A stretch of 64,000 bases of DNA from Photobacterium leiognathi. GTDB taxonomy: Bacteria; Pseudomonadota; Gammaproteobacteria; Enterobacterales; Vibrionaceae. The translations under genes were made by a program, and so were the position numbers. The notes under the pieces were generated by a model. The model made no database searches. It saw only the letters and a program-made list of their open reading frames with translations, and was not told where the DNA came from. Shown here piece after piece: positions 1 to 8,898 of this stretch; positions within the stretch are counted from its first letter, which is position 1, and every line of letters begins with the position of its first letter. The stretch spans positions 310,001 to 374,000 of the forward strand of contig NZ_CP131601.1 in NCBI RefSeq assembly GCF_030685535.1. Direction: 5' to 3'.

Positions 1-462
1 AGAGGCGGTTTGCGCAAGAAAGTTTTTACTGCCGAGATAGCCGATTAAAACGGTTTCCCCAGTCATCCCATTGGTTTCAACACGATTTGAAACCAAGCTC
101 AATGCCATAATAATGATGACGCTGGCAGATAAACCAACGAAAAAGTGTTCCTTTTTGATGTTGTAGACAACCGCAATACCGATAATAGTAGTTAGCAGAA
201 ATTGTATTGCCGCACGAAAGGTATCTACTGGGTATTGTGACCATAAAGTCGAGAGAACCGCCAATACCGGATACACCATTACCATCCAATTATATTGGGT
301 GCCTAATAAGGTGCGATGGAGATGAAAGATAACGACACCACCACCGACGAGTAAAAATAATGCAGCAGCAGCAGCTCCGAGAAAGGTATTCCAAACCAGC
401 GCTGATGTAATGAGGAAAGAGGCCACTAACCCTATGGCTGTGTCTTTTTTTATCTCAAGCAT
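1..462 (-). CDS. O-antigen ligase/polymerase (Wzy/VpsL-like) family protein, partial
   Basis: Reading leftward from the ATG at 462-460 gives 154 codons without a stop that run off the window edge, so the C-terminus is missing. The product is very hydrophobic with several membrane segments. The part LWSQYPVDTFRAAIQFLLTT, followed by a later GYLGSKNFLA stretch, resembles the O-antigen ligase/polymerase family that joins or polymerises undecaprenyl-linked sugar repeats at the inner membrane. It is the last visible gene of an exopolysaccharide operon on the same strand, 60 bases after the chain-length regulator gene, which fits a role as polymerase. No strong ribosome binding site is visible, so the start is less certain than the family call. 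Confidence 0.68.
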   Translation of the reverse strand, partial: MLEIKKDTAIGLVASFLITSALVWNTFLGAAAAALFLLVGGGVVIFHLHRTLLGTQYNWMVMVYPVLAVLSTLWSQYPVDTFRAAIQFLLTTIIGIAVVYNIKKEHFFVGLSASVIIIMALSLVSNRVETNGMTGETVLIGYLGSKNFLAQTAS

Positions 463-474
463 AGTGTTATTTAA

Positions 475-502
475 AGCCAGTTATCACTGATGATGACTGG
501 CT
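475..502 (-). other. intercistronic stem-loop between the PCP kinase and polymerase genes
   Basis: AGCCAGT at 475-481 pairs with ACTGGCT at 496-502. The inner bases 482-486 and 491-495 extend the stem to about 12 pairs (one wobble), closing a CTGA loop. The downstream side on the minus strand continues TTTAAATAAC, so it is not a classical U-tract terminator. It could be an attenuator or an mRNA-stabilising hairpin. Confidence 0.5.
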
Positions 503-522
503 AAACCTTATTAAAAGAAGCC

Positions 523-2650
523 TTACAGCACTTTATTAATCACAACACCATCAACGTTTAACTCATAAGCGTTAAATTTATGCAGTGTTTGTTCGACATC
601 ATTACGTTTAGTCTTATTTGCCGCGACAGTTAATAAAATCACGTCTGTGGCTTTTGCAACGATAAATGCATCACTGGTGATCAAGCTTGCTGGCGTATCA
701 ATGATCACTTTATCAAACTGCTGTTTTAGATCGTCTAAAAGTGCAGTGAAACGAGGGGATGACAATAATTCTTGAGGATCGGCAACGGGCTCACCGAGCT
801 GGGATCATAACAAGATTATTTTGGTTAGATTTTGCCATCACATCGCTAAGCGTTGTTTTGCCTGTTAAGATCTCACTTAAGCCTTGAGGGGCAGATAAGG
901 CTGTACCTTGGTTATGTAAATCAACCTGTACTAGCGCAACTTTTTCGGATTGTGCAAGGGAGCGAGCAAGGTTAGTTGCCAGCGTTGTTTTCCCTTCTTG
1001 GGCTAATGCTGAAGTGATCATAACCGTGCGTTGATCGCCTGTGATCGCAAGGTTTAACGCGGTACGAACATTGCGAATGCCTTCAAAGAACATCGGTTTT
1101 TCTTTGGCACTTAACGTATCCTCATCAATCGGTATTTTCTTTTTCGCTAGGCGCTTAATAAAGGGAATATTACCTAACGAGAACAGTGGAAAATAACGTT
1201 CAAATTCTTCAGATGATTCGACTGTTGTATCAAAGAATTGGATCGCAAACAGCACACACAACGATAGCATTAAGCCAACGATACTGGCGATTAATACATT
1301 CTTTTTGATATTTGGACCTGACGGATACGCTTTTAATGCGTAATCGGTAAAGTGCGCAATCGAGTCTTTGTAGTCTTCTGTTGCAATGGTTGCTTTTTGG
1401 CGCTCTAAGAAGGTTTTCAATAGCTGTTTATTGGTATCAACATCTTGCTGTAGCGCTTGATAATGTACTTTTTTCACTGCTAATGATTGGAACTCTTCTT
1501 TTTTCTTTTTGATCTCAGCTTCAATTTCACGTTCTTGGCGTTGGTTACTCTCAAGCTCTTTCTTCACGCCCTCAACCAGACGCTTCAACATACGATCTTT
1601 ACGGGCACGAATAGCAGCTAGCTGCGACTCAGCTTCAAGCATCTTTTCGTGTTTAGGGCCGTAGCGCTTTGATAATTCGGCAACCACATTTTCAGCATCG
1701 GTTTCCGCATTGGTGATATCGCGAATTTGTGGGTGGTTAGAGATCTCACTGATGGCATCAATTTGGTTGTAACTTAAATGGCGACTACCACGCAGGGTTG
1801 TGTATAGCGCTTCAGTTTGCACCCGTTTATCTGTAATTGCCGCTAAACGGTTGGTTAAATTGATGAGTTCACTGTTAGCAAGCTCATCAACGGCAATGGT
1901 ATTAACTAGTTGCTCTTTGGCTAAATAGTCGGTGAGTTTTTTCTCTGAATCATTTAACTGCTGCTTTAGCTCTGTTAAACGTGAAGTTAACCATTCAGAG
2001 GCTTTTTTATTGGTTTCGGAGTTAATATCAACGTAGTAATTGATGTATGCCTGACCAACAGCATTGGCAATATTTGCCGCTAAAGAGGGATCTTTAGAAG
2101 TGTATGTGATCATCACCAACTGGGTTTTATCAATCGGTGTAATAAGTAAACTTTTGGCGAAAATTTGCAGTGCTTTTAGCTCTGAAGGTGTGGTGTGAGT
2201 GAGGCTTTGAGCCACTGCCACACTACCATCCGATGGCTGTTTAAAATCAATCAACCATTGTTTAATGCGTGCTTTTAGCGACGAATGCGTTGATTTCGGC
2301 TCTCCCATAAAGTCAGGGTTGTTAGTTAAATCTAAATTCTCAATCACTTTTGCTGCAATCACATTTGATCGCAGTAACGCATATTGTGTTGCGTAGAACT
2401 CTTTTTGAGTTGGATCGTAGTTAGGTAAGTTCTGCAGCGAAATCGGCTTAGGTGGTGTCGCATCGATCATCAAGGTCGATGTTGCAGAATAGGTATTGGT
2501 CGATATCGGTGATTTAAGAAAAGCCAGAGTGGCGAAAATAACAGTAATTAAGACAATCCACATCCAATTACTTTTAATGCGATTAAAATATTTAGAGAAA
2601 TTAATCGTTTCGTCTTTTACAACCAACTCTTCTGGTGATTTAAATAACAT
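523..2650 (-). pseudogene. exopolysaccharide chain-length regulator / tyrosine autokinase (Wzc/VpsO-like), frameshifted
   Basis: This is a polysaccharide co-polymerase of the Wzz/GumC type fused to a BY-kinase-like ATPase. The N-terminal segment (2650-791, 619 aa) has a Wzz domain with a membrane helix near residues 30-50, long periplasmic coiled coils, a second helix near 450-470, and a P-loop with AQEGKTT and a following VALVQVDLHNQ. The frame then stops at a TGA (791-793). The rest of the kinase, including the Walker B-like KVIIDTPA, continues in another frame to the stop at 523. Removing one base at about 796 restores a continuous VMIPAGEPVADPQELLSSPR. It lies 21 bases after the export-protein gene. 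The lesion is either a real inactivating mutation or a sequence error. No C-terminal tyrosine cluster is visible. Confidence 0.8.
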
Positions 2651-2671
2651 ATTAATTTAACTCAATAAAAA

Positions 2672-3211
2672 TTAGAAAAAGCTTTGTCCTACAACGATAA
2701 TATCACCTGGCTCAATTTCCATATTGATGTTGGCATCATCGGTTTTTAATTTATTGTTCGCATCTTTAATAGTGATGTCATCAGTGTCTGCACGATCGGT
2801 GAAACCACCTGCTAGCGCTACTGCTTTTTCTACACTTAAATTGGGTTGGTATTCATAACCGCCGGGTCTTCTGACTTCGCCACCAACGTATATTTGTTTG
2901 AAGTTAAGTAAATTTACCATCACCTTCGGATCAAGCAGATAATCGCCTTTTAAGCCGTGAGTAATTTCATCTTTCACTTGGGTCAAGGTTTTACCTGCAA
3001 CAGTCACTGAGCCTAAGTAGGGGTAATTGATTTGTCCACTTTCAGGGATCAGTAATTCATTGAAAGTTAAATTGTCTTCGCCGTAGACTTTAATTTGGAT
3101 TTTATCGCCTGGAGATAATTGATAATGCGTGGTATCAATTTGTGCGGCATAGACATGGGTTGTCAGTGTGAGCAAAAGGAAGCACAAGCACACTTTTAAG
3201 TTATTGATCAT
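2672..3211 (-). CDS. polysaccharide export protein (Wza/VpsN-like, OPX family)
   Basis: A 179-residue protein with an N-terminal signal peptide (about residues 1-22, ending near THVYA) and then a polysaccharide biosynthesis/export domain starting YQLSPGDKIQIKVYGED. An SLBB-like beta-grasp segment follows (YVGGEVRRPGGYEY, VEKAVALAGGFTDRAD). The family forms periplasmic or outer-membrane channels that pass polysaccharide from the inner-membrane co-polymerase. There is no lipobox cysteine, and the protein is about half the length of E. coli Wza, so it may be a short periplasmic form working with the neighbouring beta-barrel. Its ATG overlaps the stop of that upstream gene (ATGA at 3211-3208), which implies translational coupling. 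Confidence 0.85.
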   Translation of the reverse strand: MINNLKVCLCFLLLTLTTHVYAAQIDTTHYQLSPGDKIQIKVYGEDNLTFNELLIPESGQINYPYLGSVTVAGKTLTQVKDEITHGLKGDYLLDPKVMVNLLNFKQIYVGGEVRRPGGYEYQPNLSVEKAVALAGGFTDRADTDDITIKDANNKLKTDDANINMEIEPGDIIVVGQSFF

Positions 3212-4401
3212 AGTGAATCCAATTTAAAATTAGCGGAAAAATACACAATGTTTTGGTCATAATCGTTAATAGGAACAGTTGAGCGATTGCTCTCTTTTGT
3301 CCATCCCGTTACAAACGTTAAGTAGTTTCTAAATACATAGCCAATAGAGGCTTCATAATCGGTTGTTTTATCAGTTCTTAAGCCACTGGTGTATTCATCG
3401 GTTAAATAGTCTGCCTTAAGTTCACTGTACAGACGATTAAGCCAAAAGTGTTTCCATGCAAAATTGTAATAAGTTTCTTTGCGGTAATCGTTTTTAGCAT
3501 CCGGATCGAGAATTTCTCGTTTCGTTTCTAAGCTAAAGGTTGAGTGCTTAACAGGAGACCAAAAGAAATCTCCTCGCCATGATAAGCCACTAAAGGCAGG
3601 GCGATCGGGCTGGCTAAAGCTTTTGTTTTGCCAACCAAGCATTAGTGAGCCGTGGGTATCTTTGTTGATCCCAAGTTTGGTGCCAAGAAAGAAATAGCTA
3701 GTGTTGTTATCAAGCGTGCTGCCTTCAAAACGATTGTATAAATAAGTACGGTCTTGGTTTTCTACTCGGACAAAAAATTCACTGACATCTGAGGGACGGT
3801 AGGTAAATTGTCCTTCAAGTAGGATGTCATTAAAGTCATCAAAACGGGTTGATGCTAAATCAGCCGCTCCCGGTAAATGACGATAATTCTTAAAACGTTT
3901 GGTATTAAATCCTGCGCCAAACTCTAATCGACCACGTGCCCATTGGGCGCCATAGATGTAATCTAGCATGCCGTGTTGCGCGTAGTATTTAACGGGCTCT
4001 GTGACATAGGGTAGTAGATCATCACGAATATCAGAACGACCATCATGAGATTTAATGTATTGATATTTTAACTTTATTTTATTTCGCATTGTGAAATGCT
4101 GTTCGATATCAAGCTCTAAATTATGATCAATAAAATCATCTTGTTCACTGTCTAGAAATGTTGCTTTCTTGGCGTAATAGGTAAGATCGTAAGTGTTAGT
4201 GCTTTTCTCACCGTTAAGAATAAACCCAGGCGTGAGTTCAACAACAGGTGATGAAATAGGATATTTGGATACTTGAGTTATGTTGTCATTGACTAAATAT
4301 TTAGAGAAGACAAAAGGAGTGACCTTCACATGCATAGGGTTTGCCCAAGCAGAAAAAGTCATACAACCAGAGAACAATAGAAGTACTTTTTTTGCACGCA
4401 T
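3208..4401 (-). CDS. outer-membrane beta-barrel protein of the exopolysaccharide operon (VpsM-like)
   Basis: A 397-residue protein with a signal peptide (residues 1-20, ending FSAWA). The body alternates short strands rich in aromatic residues with polar turns and ends in ...YFSANFKLDSL, typical of an outer-membrane barrel. Proteins of this kind sit in Vibrionaceae exopolysaccharide clusters beside the Wza-like protein and are thought to be its outer-membrane partner. It is the first gene of the visible leftward operon, facing a 676-base regulatory region. The call rests on barrel-like composition and gene order; the link to VpsM is inferred from position. Confidence 0.62.
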   Translation of the reverse strand: MRAKKVLLLFSGCMTFSAWANPMHVKVTPFVFSKYLVNDNITQVSKYPISSPVVELTPGFILNGEKSTNTYDLTYYAKKATFLDSEQDDFIDHNLELDIEQHFTMRNKIKLKYQYIKSHDGRSDIRDDLLPYVTEPVKYYAQHGMLDYIYGAQWARGRLEFGAGFNTKRFKNYRHLPGAADLASTRFDDFNDILLEGQFTYRPSDVSEFFVRVENQDRTYLYNRFEGSTLDNNTSYFFLGTKLGINKDTHGSLMLGWQNKSFSQPDRPAFSGLSWRGDFFWSPVKHSTFSLETKREILDPDAKNDYRKETYYNFAWKHFWLNRLYSELKADYLTDEYTSGLRTDKTTDYEASIGYVFRNYLTFVTGWTKESNRSTVPINDYDQNIVYFSANFKLDSL

Positions 4402-5077
4402 GTCTTTTTGATTCTCAGATTTTTGAAAGGTAAGAGCTTAGAGTACTGATTGGATTGAAGAGATTTTCATCAAATCAGTATTGGTAATTTTTCACGCTAC
4501 CGCCCTTAGGTTAAAAGCTCCCAAAGTGCTTGTGTAGTCAACGAAATAATAAAGAGCATTTATCTTTTAGGTAACGATTACAGCTAGACGCTAAGAAATA
4601 GCGACAGTCTGTAATTTTTGCTACGTCTTTCTACTCTTTGGTTACCATTTTGCTACAACCTTGAGGTGATAAATTTATTTTAGCTCTCAAAGTCATAAAC
4701 TAAGTAATGATAGTCGTAAAATCATAGTGTTACAAATGACAAGGTATTCTTTAAATGAATGCGAAATTCACTATTAATGCTTAATATAAATAAAGAATAT
4801 GCTTTTTGTCTGATGATTATGTTTTTATAAAATTGATCATATCGAATAATTTTATAAAAGTGTCAGAAAAATGACATTTTACATTGAAGCAACATTAAAG
4901 CTTTTGATGTTATGCGTGAGAGTGGTCGAATAGCGAAATTGTGAGTTGAGATTTTATCGATGACAACTTGGGCGATGGAAAAATACTGGCACCATGATAA
5001 ACTGCGCGATTGAGTATAAACTTTGACTAAGCGGGCTATTTGAATTGAATAGTTCGTTATCAGATTTGGAGTGAACT
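4402..5077. promoter_or_regulatory. 676-base divergent regulatory region between the exopolysaccharide operon and ssb
   Basis: No coding region is credible here. The DNA is strongly AT-rich between about 4660 and 4870. The clearest element is TTTTATAAAATT at 4823-4834, repeated inverted as AATTTTATAAAA at 4848-4859. The core TTTTATAAAA is itself palindromic, so two identical operator-like sites lie 27 bases apart. For ssb, TTGACT at 5023-5028 with TTGAAT at 5045-5050 is a weak sigma-70 candidate. I looked for a LexA box (CTGT-N8-ACAG) near ssb and saw none. A GGAG ribosome binding site precedes ssb. Confidence 0.5.
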
Positions 5078-5623
5078 ATGGACAGTCGTGGCATTAATAA
5101 GGTTATCTTAGTCGGTAACTTAGGAAATGATCCTGAAGTCCGTTACATGCCAAACGGCGGTGCGGTAGCGAATATTACCATTGCGACATCAGAATCATGG
5201 CGTGATAAGAACACCAGTGAACAACGCGAAAAAACTGAATGGCACCGCGTTGCTTTATACGGAAAATTAGCTGAAGTTGCAGGTGAGTACCTACGTAAAG
5301 GCTCTCAAGTATATATTGAAGGTCAACTACAAACGCGTAAGTGGCAGAACCAGCAAGGTCAAGATCAGTACACAACTGAAGTGGTTGTTCAAGGTTTTAA
5401 CGGCACAATGCAAATGCTTGGCGGTCGTCAAAACCAAGGTAATCAACCAATGGGTGGCGGTCAGCAGCAACAAGGTGGTGGTTGGGGTCAGCCTCAACAG
5501 CCTGCAGCACAAAGCTATGCACCACAACAGCAGCAACAGCAACAAGCACCAGCTCAACAACCTGCACCTCAACCGCAGTACAATGAGCCACCAATGGATT
5601 TTGATGACGACATTCCGTTCTAA
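5078..5623 (+). CDS. ssb: single-stranded DNA-binding protein SSB
   Basis: A 181-residue SSB. The N-terminal OB fold (about residues 5-112) begins with [20 protein letters not shown] and contains the family signature [16 protein letters not shown] glutamine-, glycine- and proline-rich flexible linker follows (about 115-168). The protein ends in the acidic tip DFDDDIPF that recruits repair and replication proteins. It coats single-stranded DNA in replication, recombination and repair. A GGAG ribosome binding site lies eight bases before the ATG, and a hairpin terminator follows. In many relatives uvrA is divergent from ssb under a shared SOS box; here the exopolysaccharide operon is divergent and no SOS box is visible. 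Confidence 0.98.
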   Translation: MDSRGINKVILVGNLGNDPEVRYMPNGGAVANITIATSESWRDKNTSEQREKTEWHRVALYGKLAEVAGEYLRKGSQVYIEGQLQTRKWQNQQGQDQYTTEVVVQGFNGTMQMLGGRQNQGNQPMGGGQQQQGGGWGQPQQPAAQSYAPQQQQQQQAPAQQPAPQPQYNEPPMDFDDDIPF

Positions 5624-5645
5624 TCAATCCAATGTGAATACTAAG

Positions 5646-5671
5646 AAGCAGCGTCTAACGCTGCTTTTTTT
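5646..5671 (+). terminator. rho-independent terminator after ssb
   Basis: AAGCAGCGT (5646-5654) pairs with ACGCTGCTT (5658-5666) around a CTA loop, followed by a run of T to 5671. It also lies just past the stop of the convergent LysR gene. Confidence 0.9.
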
Positions 5672-5687
5672 ATGTCTGTTATTTGCC

Positions 5688-6569
5688 TTATGAGTTACGC
5701 GTACATTGCTTGATAACATCGATAAAGCGTTTTGTTTTTTCATGTTGATAGTGAAGCTTGGGGTAATAAGCAAAGGTGATTTCTGGTGGTTGCTTTAGTT
5801 GTGATAAGACAGGGATCAACAAGCCATGATCAAGCTCACGTTGCACATTGTAGGGTGAGGTGAGGATCAATCCCATTCCAGCAACAGCACTAGCGATCAA
5901 AGATTCTGGGTTTGAGGTAATAAAGTTACTCTTTAAGAGCAGCCTTATATCATTATCAAAAAGATATGCTTGTTGGTGGTGTTGATGACCTAGTAATAAG
6001 CAGTTGTGTTGTTGGAGTTGTTCGGGCGACGATAAAGGATCGTGTTGCTCCAAATAATCGGGAGAGGCATAGAAACGCGCTTGAGTCTCAAACAGTGGCG
6101 CTGCAATGTAGCTGGTAGAGTTGAAATCATTAATCGCTGAGCTAATGATAATATCGAGCGCTAAGTCAGGTAATTGCCCTTGAGTTACAGGTTGTAAACT
6201 GATGTTCACGTTGGGGTATTGTTGGGTAAATTTAGCAATCGCATTGATCAAGATAGGGTTACTTGTCGTCAGTGATGAGCCAATACGTAGGCTGCCATGA
6301 ATATCACTATTGGTTGCAGTCGTTTCGTGCAGTAACTGTTGCCATTGTTCTAATATGAGCAAACTGCGTTGAAAGAAGGTTTCACCTGCATCGGTGAGTG
6401 ATAGATGACGTGTAGTACGTTTGAGGAGTTGGACACCCAGTTGTTGCTCTAACCATGATAAGCGTTTTGATAGTGCTGAATTAGATATATCAAGGTGCTT
6501 AGCGGCTTTTGACTGTGATCCGTGCTGGATAACAGCCACAAAGCTTTTGGTGCAGGTGATCCAGTCCAT
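5688..6569 (-). CDS. LysR-family transcriptional regulator
   Basis: A 293-residue LysR-type regulator. The N-terminal winged helix-turn-helix (residues 1-60) includes GSQSKAAKHLDISNSALSKR and the wing KRTTRHLSLTDAG. The rest is a periplasmic-binding-protein-like effector domain (about 88-290) containing GSLRIGSSL. The sequence looks closest to the CrgA/DsdC-like branch of the family, but the inducer and targets cannot be read from it. It is convergent with ssb and divergent from csrD, with a 226-base region between it and csrD where it may act. It has no obvious functional tie to either neighbour. Confidence 0.9.
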   Translation of the reverse strand: MDWITCTKSFVAVIQHGSQSKAAKHLDISNSALSKRLSWLEQQLGVQLLKRTTRHLSLTDAGETFFQRSLLILEQWQQLLHETTATNSDIHGSLRIGSSLTTSNPILINAIAKFTQQYPNVNISLQPVTQGQLPDLALDIIISSAINDFNSTSYIAAPLFETQARFYASPDYLEQHDPLSSPEQLQQHNCLLLGHQHHQQAYLFDNDIRLLLKSNFITSNPESLIASAVAGMGLILTSPYNVQRELDHGLLIPVLSQLKQPPEITFAYYPKLHYQHEKTKRFIDVIKQCTRNS

Positions 6570-6749
6570 GGTGATAACCTTTCCTTGTTTCTTGCATGCA
6601 TAATGCGACCTTCAATGGTCATGGTGCGATAGATGACGTTTGGCTCACTGTAACGTAACTTTGAAAATGATAATAGTCAGCTTTAAAAGTGATGTTATTG
6701 AATTGTTTACCATTGAGGTAAAAAGTCTTCATAATAAGGGAGAGCCTTC

Positions 6750-6767
6750 AACGAGAGAGGGCTCGTT
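6750..6767 (+). other. small inverted repeat upstream of csrD
   Basis: AACGAG (6750-6755) and CTCGTT (6762-6767) form a six-pair stem about 30 bases before the csrD start. It lies in the divergent region shared with the LysR gene and may be an operator or a leader hairpin. Confidence 0.3.
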
Positions 6768-6795
6768 AAATTATCGCGCTTAGAGTTAGGATATT

Positions 6796-8715
6796 ATGAG
6801 AAAAGCTTCAGGGATGAAATTAACCAATCGGTTAGTTGCTTTTGTTACCATGATCGTTATCTGTGCTATCTTCATCATTTTTATTGGTGGTGCACTGAGT
6901 TTTCGTAAGCTTGGGCAAGACTATTTAACGCATTATTTAAATGGTGTGGTCGAGGTTATCGATCAAGAATTGTCAGATCCGCAAGGTGGGGCATCCATGT
7001 CTCGCTGGCTTCCTAAGCTGCTTAAATCAAGTAATGTGGTACAACTGACAGTGACAAGTCCTCATGGTGTGGTTTTTTCCTATAAAGGTCTCGAATTACT
7101 GCCAGATCCCAATATTCTGTACGATAGTGAATACCAACTCCAGCTTAATCCTCAGTATCAAGTGACGATTTCGTCTATCCCGCCTTATGCTGAATTTACT
7201 TACTCATTAGGCGCGATGTCTTTCATTAGTTTAGCGCTGGGTATCGTTATTTTTGGCTTGGTTCAAGGTGTCCGTTGGCTGAAATTGCAGCTGCGGGGCT
7301 CTGAGTTATTGGAAACCCGAGGGCGGATGATTCTGGCGGGTAAAGTTGACGATTATGCGATCGGTAATGATTATGAATGGCCGGGAACCGCCAGTTTAGC
7401 GATGGATCAATTAATTAAGGAATTGAAAGATGCACGCCAAGAGCGTAGCCGCTTTGATACCTTTATCCGTACCCATACTTTTCTAGATCAGCTAACAGGG
7501 GCGGCAAACCGCATACTGTTTGATAGCCGTCTTAAATCTATGCTGCAAGAGCCTGATAACCATGGTGCTGTCATATTAATGCGCTTGTCTGATTGGGAAG
7601 AAACTATCGCTGAGGAAGGTAAGCAAAATGCGGATGAGTTTATTCAAGAGATCAGCATTATTTTATCTAACTTCATTCAGCGCTTTCCTGACACTATGCT
7701 GTCTCGTTATTACGATGCTGAATTTGCCATACTGATCCCGCAGCAATCAGCAAAAGAGATCAAACTTTTTACTAATCAATTGTTAAATGCTGTTGAGCGT
7801 TTATCTCCGCCATCATCCATGGAGCGTGATAACTGGTGCCATATTGGGGTGACATACTTCCAAGGTGGTGAACGCCGTGGCCGTATAATGGATGAAGCTG
7901 ATACCGCATTGCGTAGTGCTCAACTACAAGGCTCGAATAGCTGGAATAGCTTTGTTAAGGAAAATAGTTGGGAAGATGATCGCGGTAGTGTGCGTTGGCG
8001 TACTTTGTTTGATCGCGTGTTAACGCAAGGCGGTCCATTGTTATTCCAACAAGCTGTATTTAAAGCGAATAATGAAGTTGTGATGAGCCGTGAAATTTTA
8101 TCTCGGATGAAAGATGAACGTAGTGAATTAATAAAAGCATCCCACTTTATTCCTTATATAAATCAAGTCGGATTTAATCAGCGCTTTGATAAAGCTGTCA
8201 TTACACAAATTATTACATTATTAAAAAGAGAATCTACCATAGAAGTATATTCTATCAACGTCAGTGTGTATTCATTACTGGATAAAACATTTATTAAATG
8301 GTTGATGAATGAATTATTACAAGTGCCACGTCCATTATTAAATAATGTAATGTTTGAAGTCTCTGAAAGTTTGCTCGTGAAACACCTTGATGCCCTACGA
8401 CCTGTGCTGAAAAAGTTGGTGGGAATGGGCTGTAAACTCGCGGTAGATCAGGCTGGACGAACCATTGTCAGCACTCACTATATAAAAGAAGTGAAAGCTG
8501 ATTATATTAAACTTCACCGTGGGCTTGTGAGAGATATAAATAAACGTCAAGAAAATCAGCTTTTTGTGAGAAGTATGTTGGGCGCATGTGAAAACTTGAA
8601 TGTTCAGGTGATTGCGGTTGGCGTTGAAACCCATAAAGAGTGGGAAGTGCTAAAACAATTAGGGGTTGCCGCAGGACAAGGGCGTTTATTTGCTAAAGAA
8701 GATATTCTTTTATGA
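6796..8715 (+). CDS. csrD: CsrD/MshH, regulator of CsrB/CsrC small-RNA decay (degenerate GGDEF-EAL)
   Basis: A 639-residue membrane protein, close to the size of E. coli CsrD. It has two membrane helices (about 13-35 and 135-158), then a GGDEF-type domain (about 215-375) in which the active loop reads YYDAEFA instead of GGDEF. A C-terminal EAL-type domain (about 395-639) lacks the EAL metal site, with QAVFKANNEV at the usual position. Such proteins do not make or break c-di-GMP but target CsrB/C RNAs for RNase E. In Vibrionaceae the gene heads the MSHA locus (mshH). The ATG at 6796 has AGGAT upstream at usable spacing; an internal ATG at 6817 does not. Confidence 0.92.
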   Translation: MRKASGMKLTNRLVAFVTMIVICAIFIIFIGGALSFRKLGQDYLTHYLNGVVEVIDQELSDPQGGASMSRWLPKLLKSSNVVQLTVTSPHGVVFSYKGLELLPDPNILYDSEYQLQLNPQYQVTISSIPPYAEFTYSLGAMSFISLALGIVIFGLVQGVRWLKLQLRGSELLETRGRMILAGKVDDYAIGNDYEWPGTASLAMDQLIKELKDARQERSRFDTFIRTHTFLDQLTGAANRILFDSRLKSMLQEPDNHGAVILMRLSDWEETIAEEGKQNADEFIQEISIILSNFIQRFPDTMLSRYYDAEFAILIPQQSAKEIKLFTNQLLNAVERLSPPSSMERDNWCHIGVTYFQGGERRGRIMDEADTALRSAQLQGSNSWNSFVKENSWEDDRGSVRWRTLFDRVLTQGGPLLFQQAVFKANNEVVMSREILSRMKDERSELIKASHFIPYINQVGFNQRFDKAVITQIITLLKRESTIEVYSINVSVYSLLDKTFIKWLMNELLQVPRPLLNNVMFEVSESLLVKHLDALRPVLKKLVGMGCKLAVDQAGRTIVSTHYIKEVKADYIKLHRGLVRDINKRQENQLFVRSMLGACENLNVQVIAVGVETHKEWEVLKQLGVAAGQGRLFAKEDILL

Positions 8716-8847
8716 TTTCTATGGTCTGTTCTTTTCTTAGAAATGATAATAAAAAATTACATTAATTATTAACGTTAGGTTAATTAAGTGATGTTTATCA
8801 ATAAAATTATCGTATATTATTGGGCTCACCATTAGTAGCTGCTAATC

Positions 8848-8879
8848 TTGTCAATAAAGCATCATACAGGATGTATAGT
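8848..8879 (+). promoter_or_regulatory. candidate promoter for the MSHA operon
   Basis: TTGTCA at 8848-8853 is a fair -35 element. The possible -10 elements are TGTATA at 8872-8877 or TATAGT at 8874-8879, with slightly long spacing. They lie in the 183-base gap between csrD and mshI. The assignment is weak. Confidence 0.28.
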
Positions 8880-8898
8880 CTTTTAATTCTGGTCGTCT

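Noticed and set aside
4985..5010. SOS box or sigma-54 site (ACTGGCACCATGATAAACTGC) before ssb
   Set aside because: The LexA half-sites do not match CTGT/ACAG, and the GG to GC spacing is wrong for a -24/-12 promoter.
5277..5693. Long frames overlapping ssb on both strands
   Set aside because: They are produced by the repetitive glutamine codons of the SSB linker; the ssb frame has clear family motifs.
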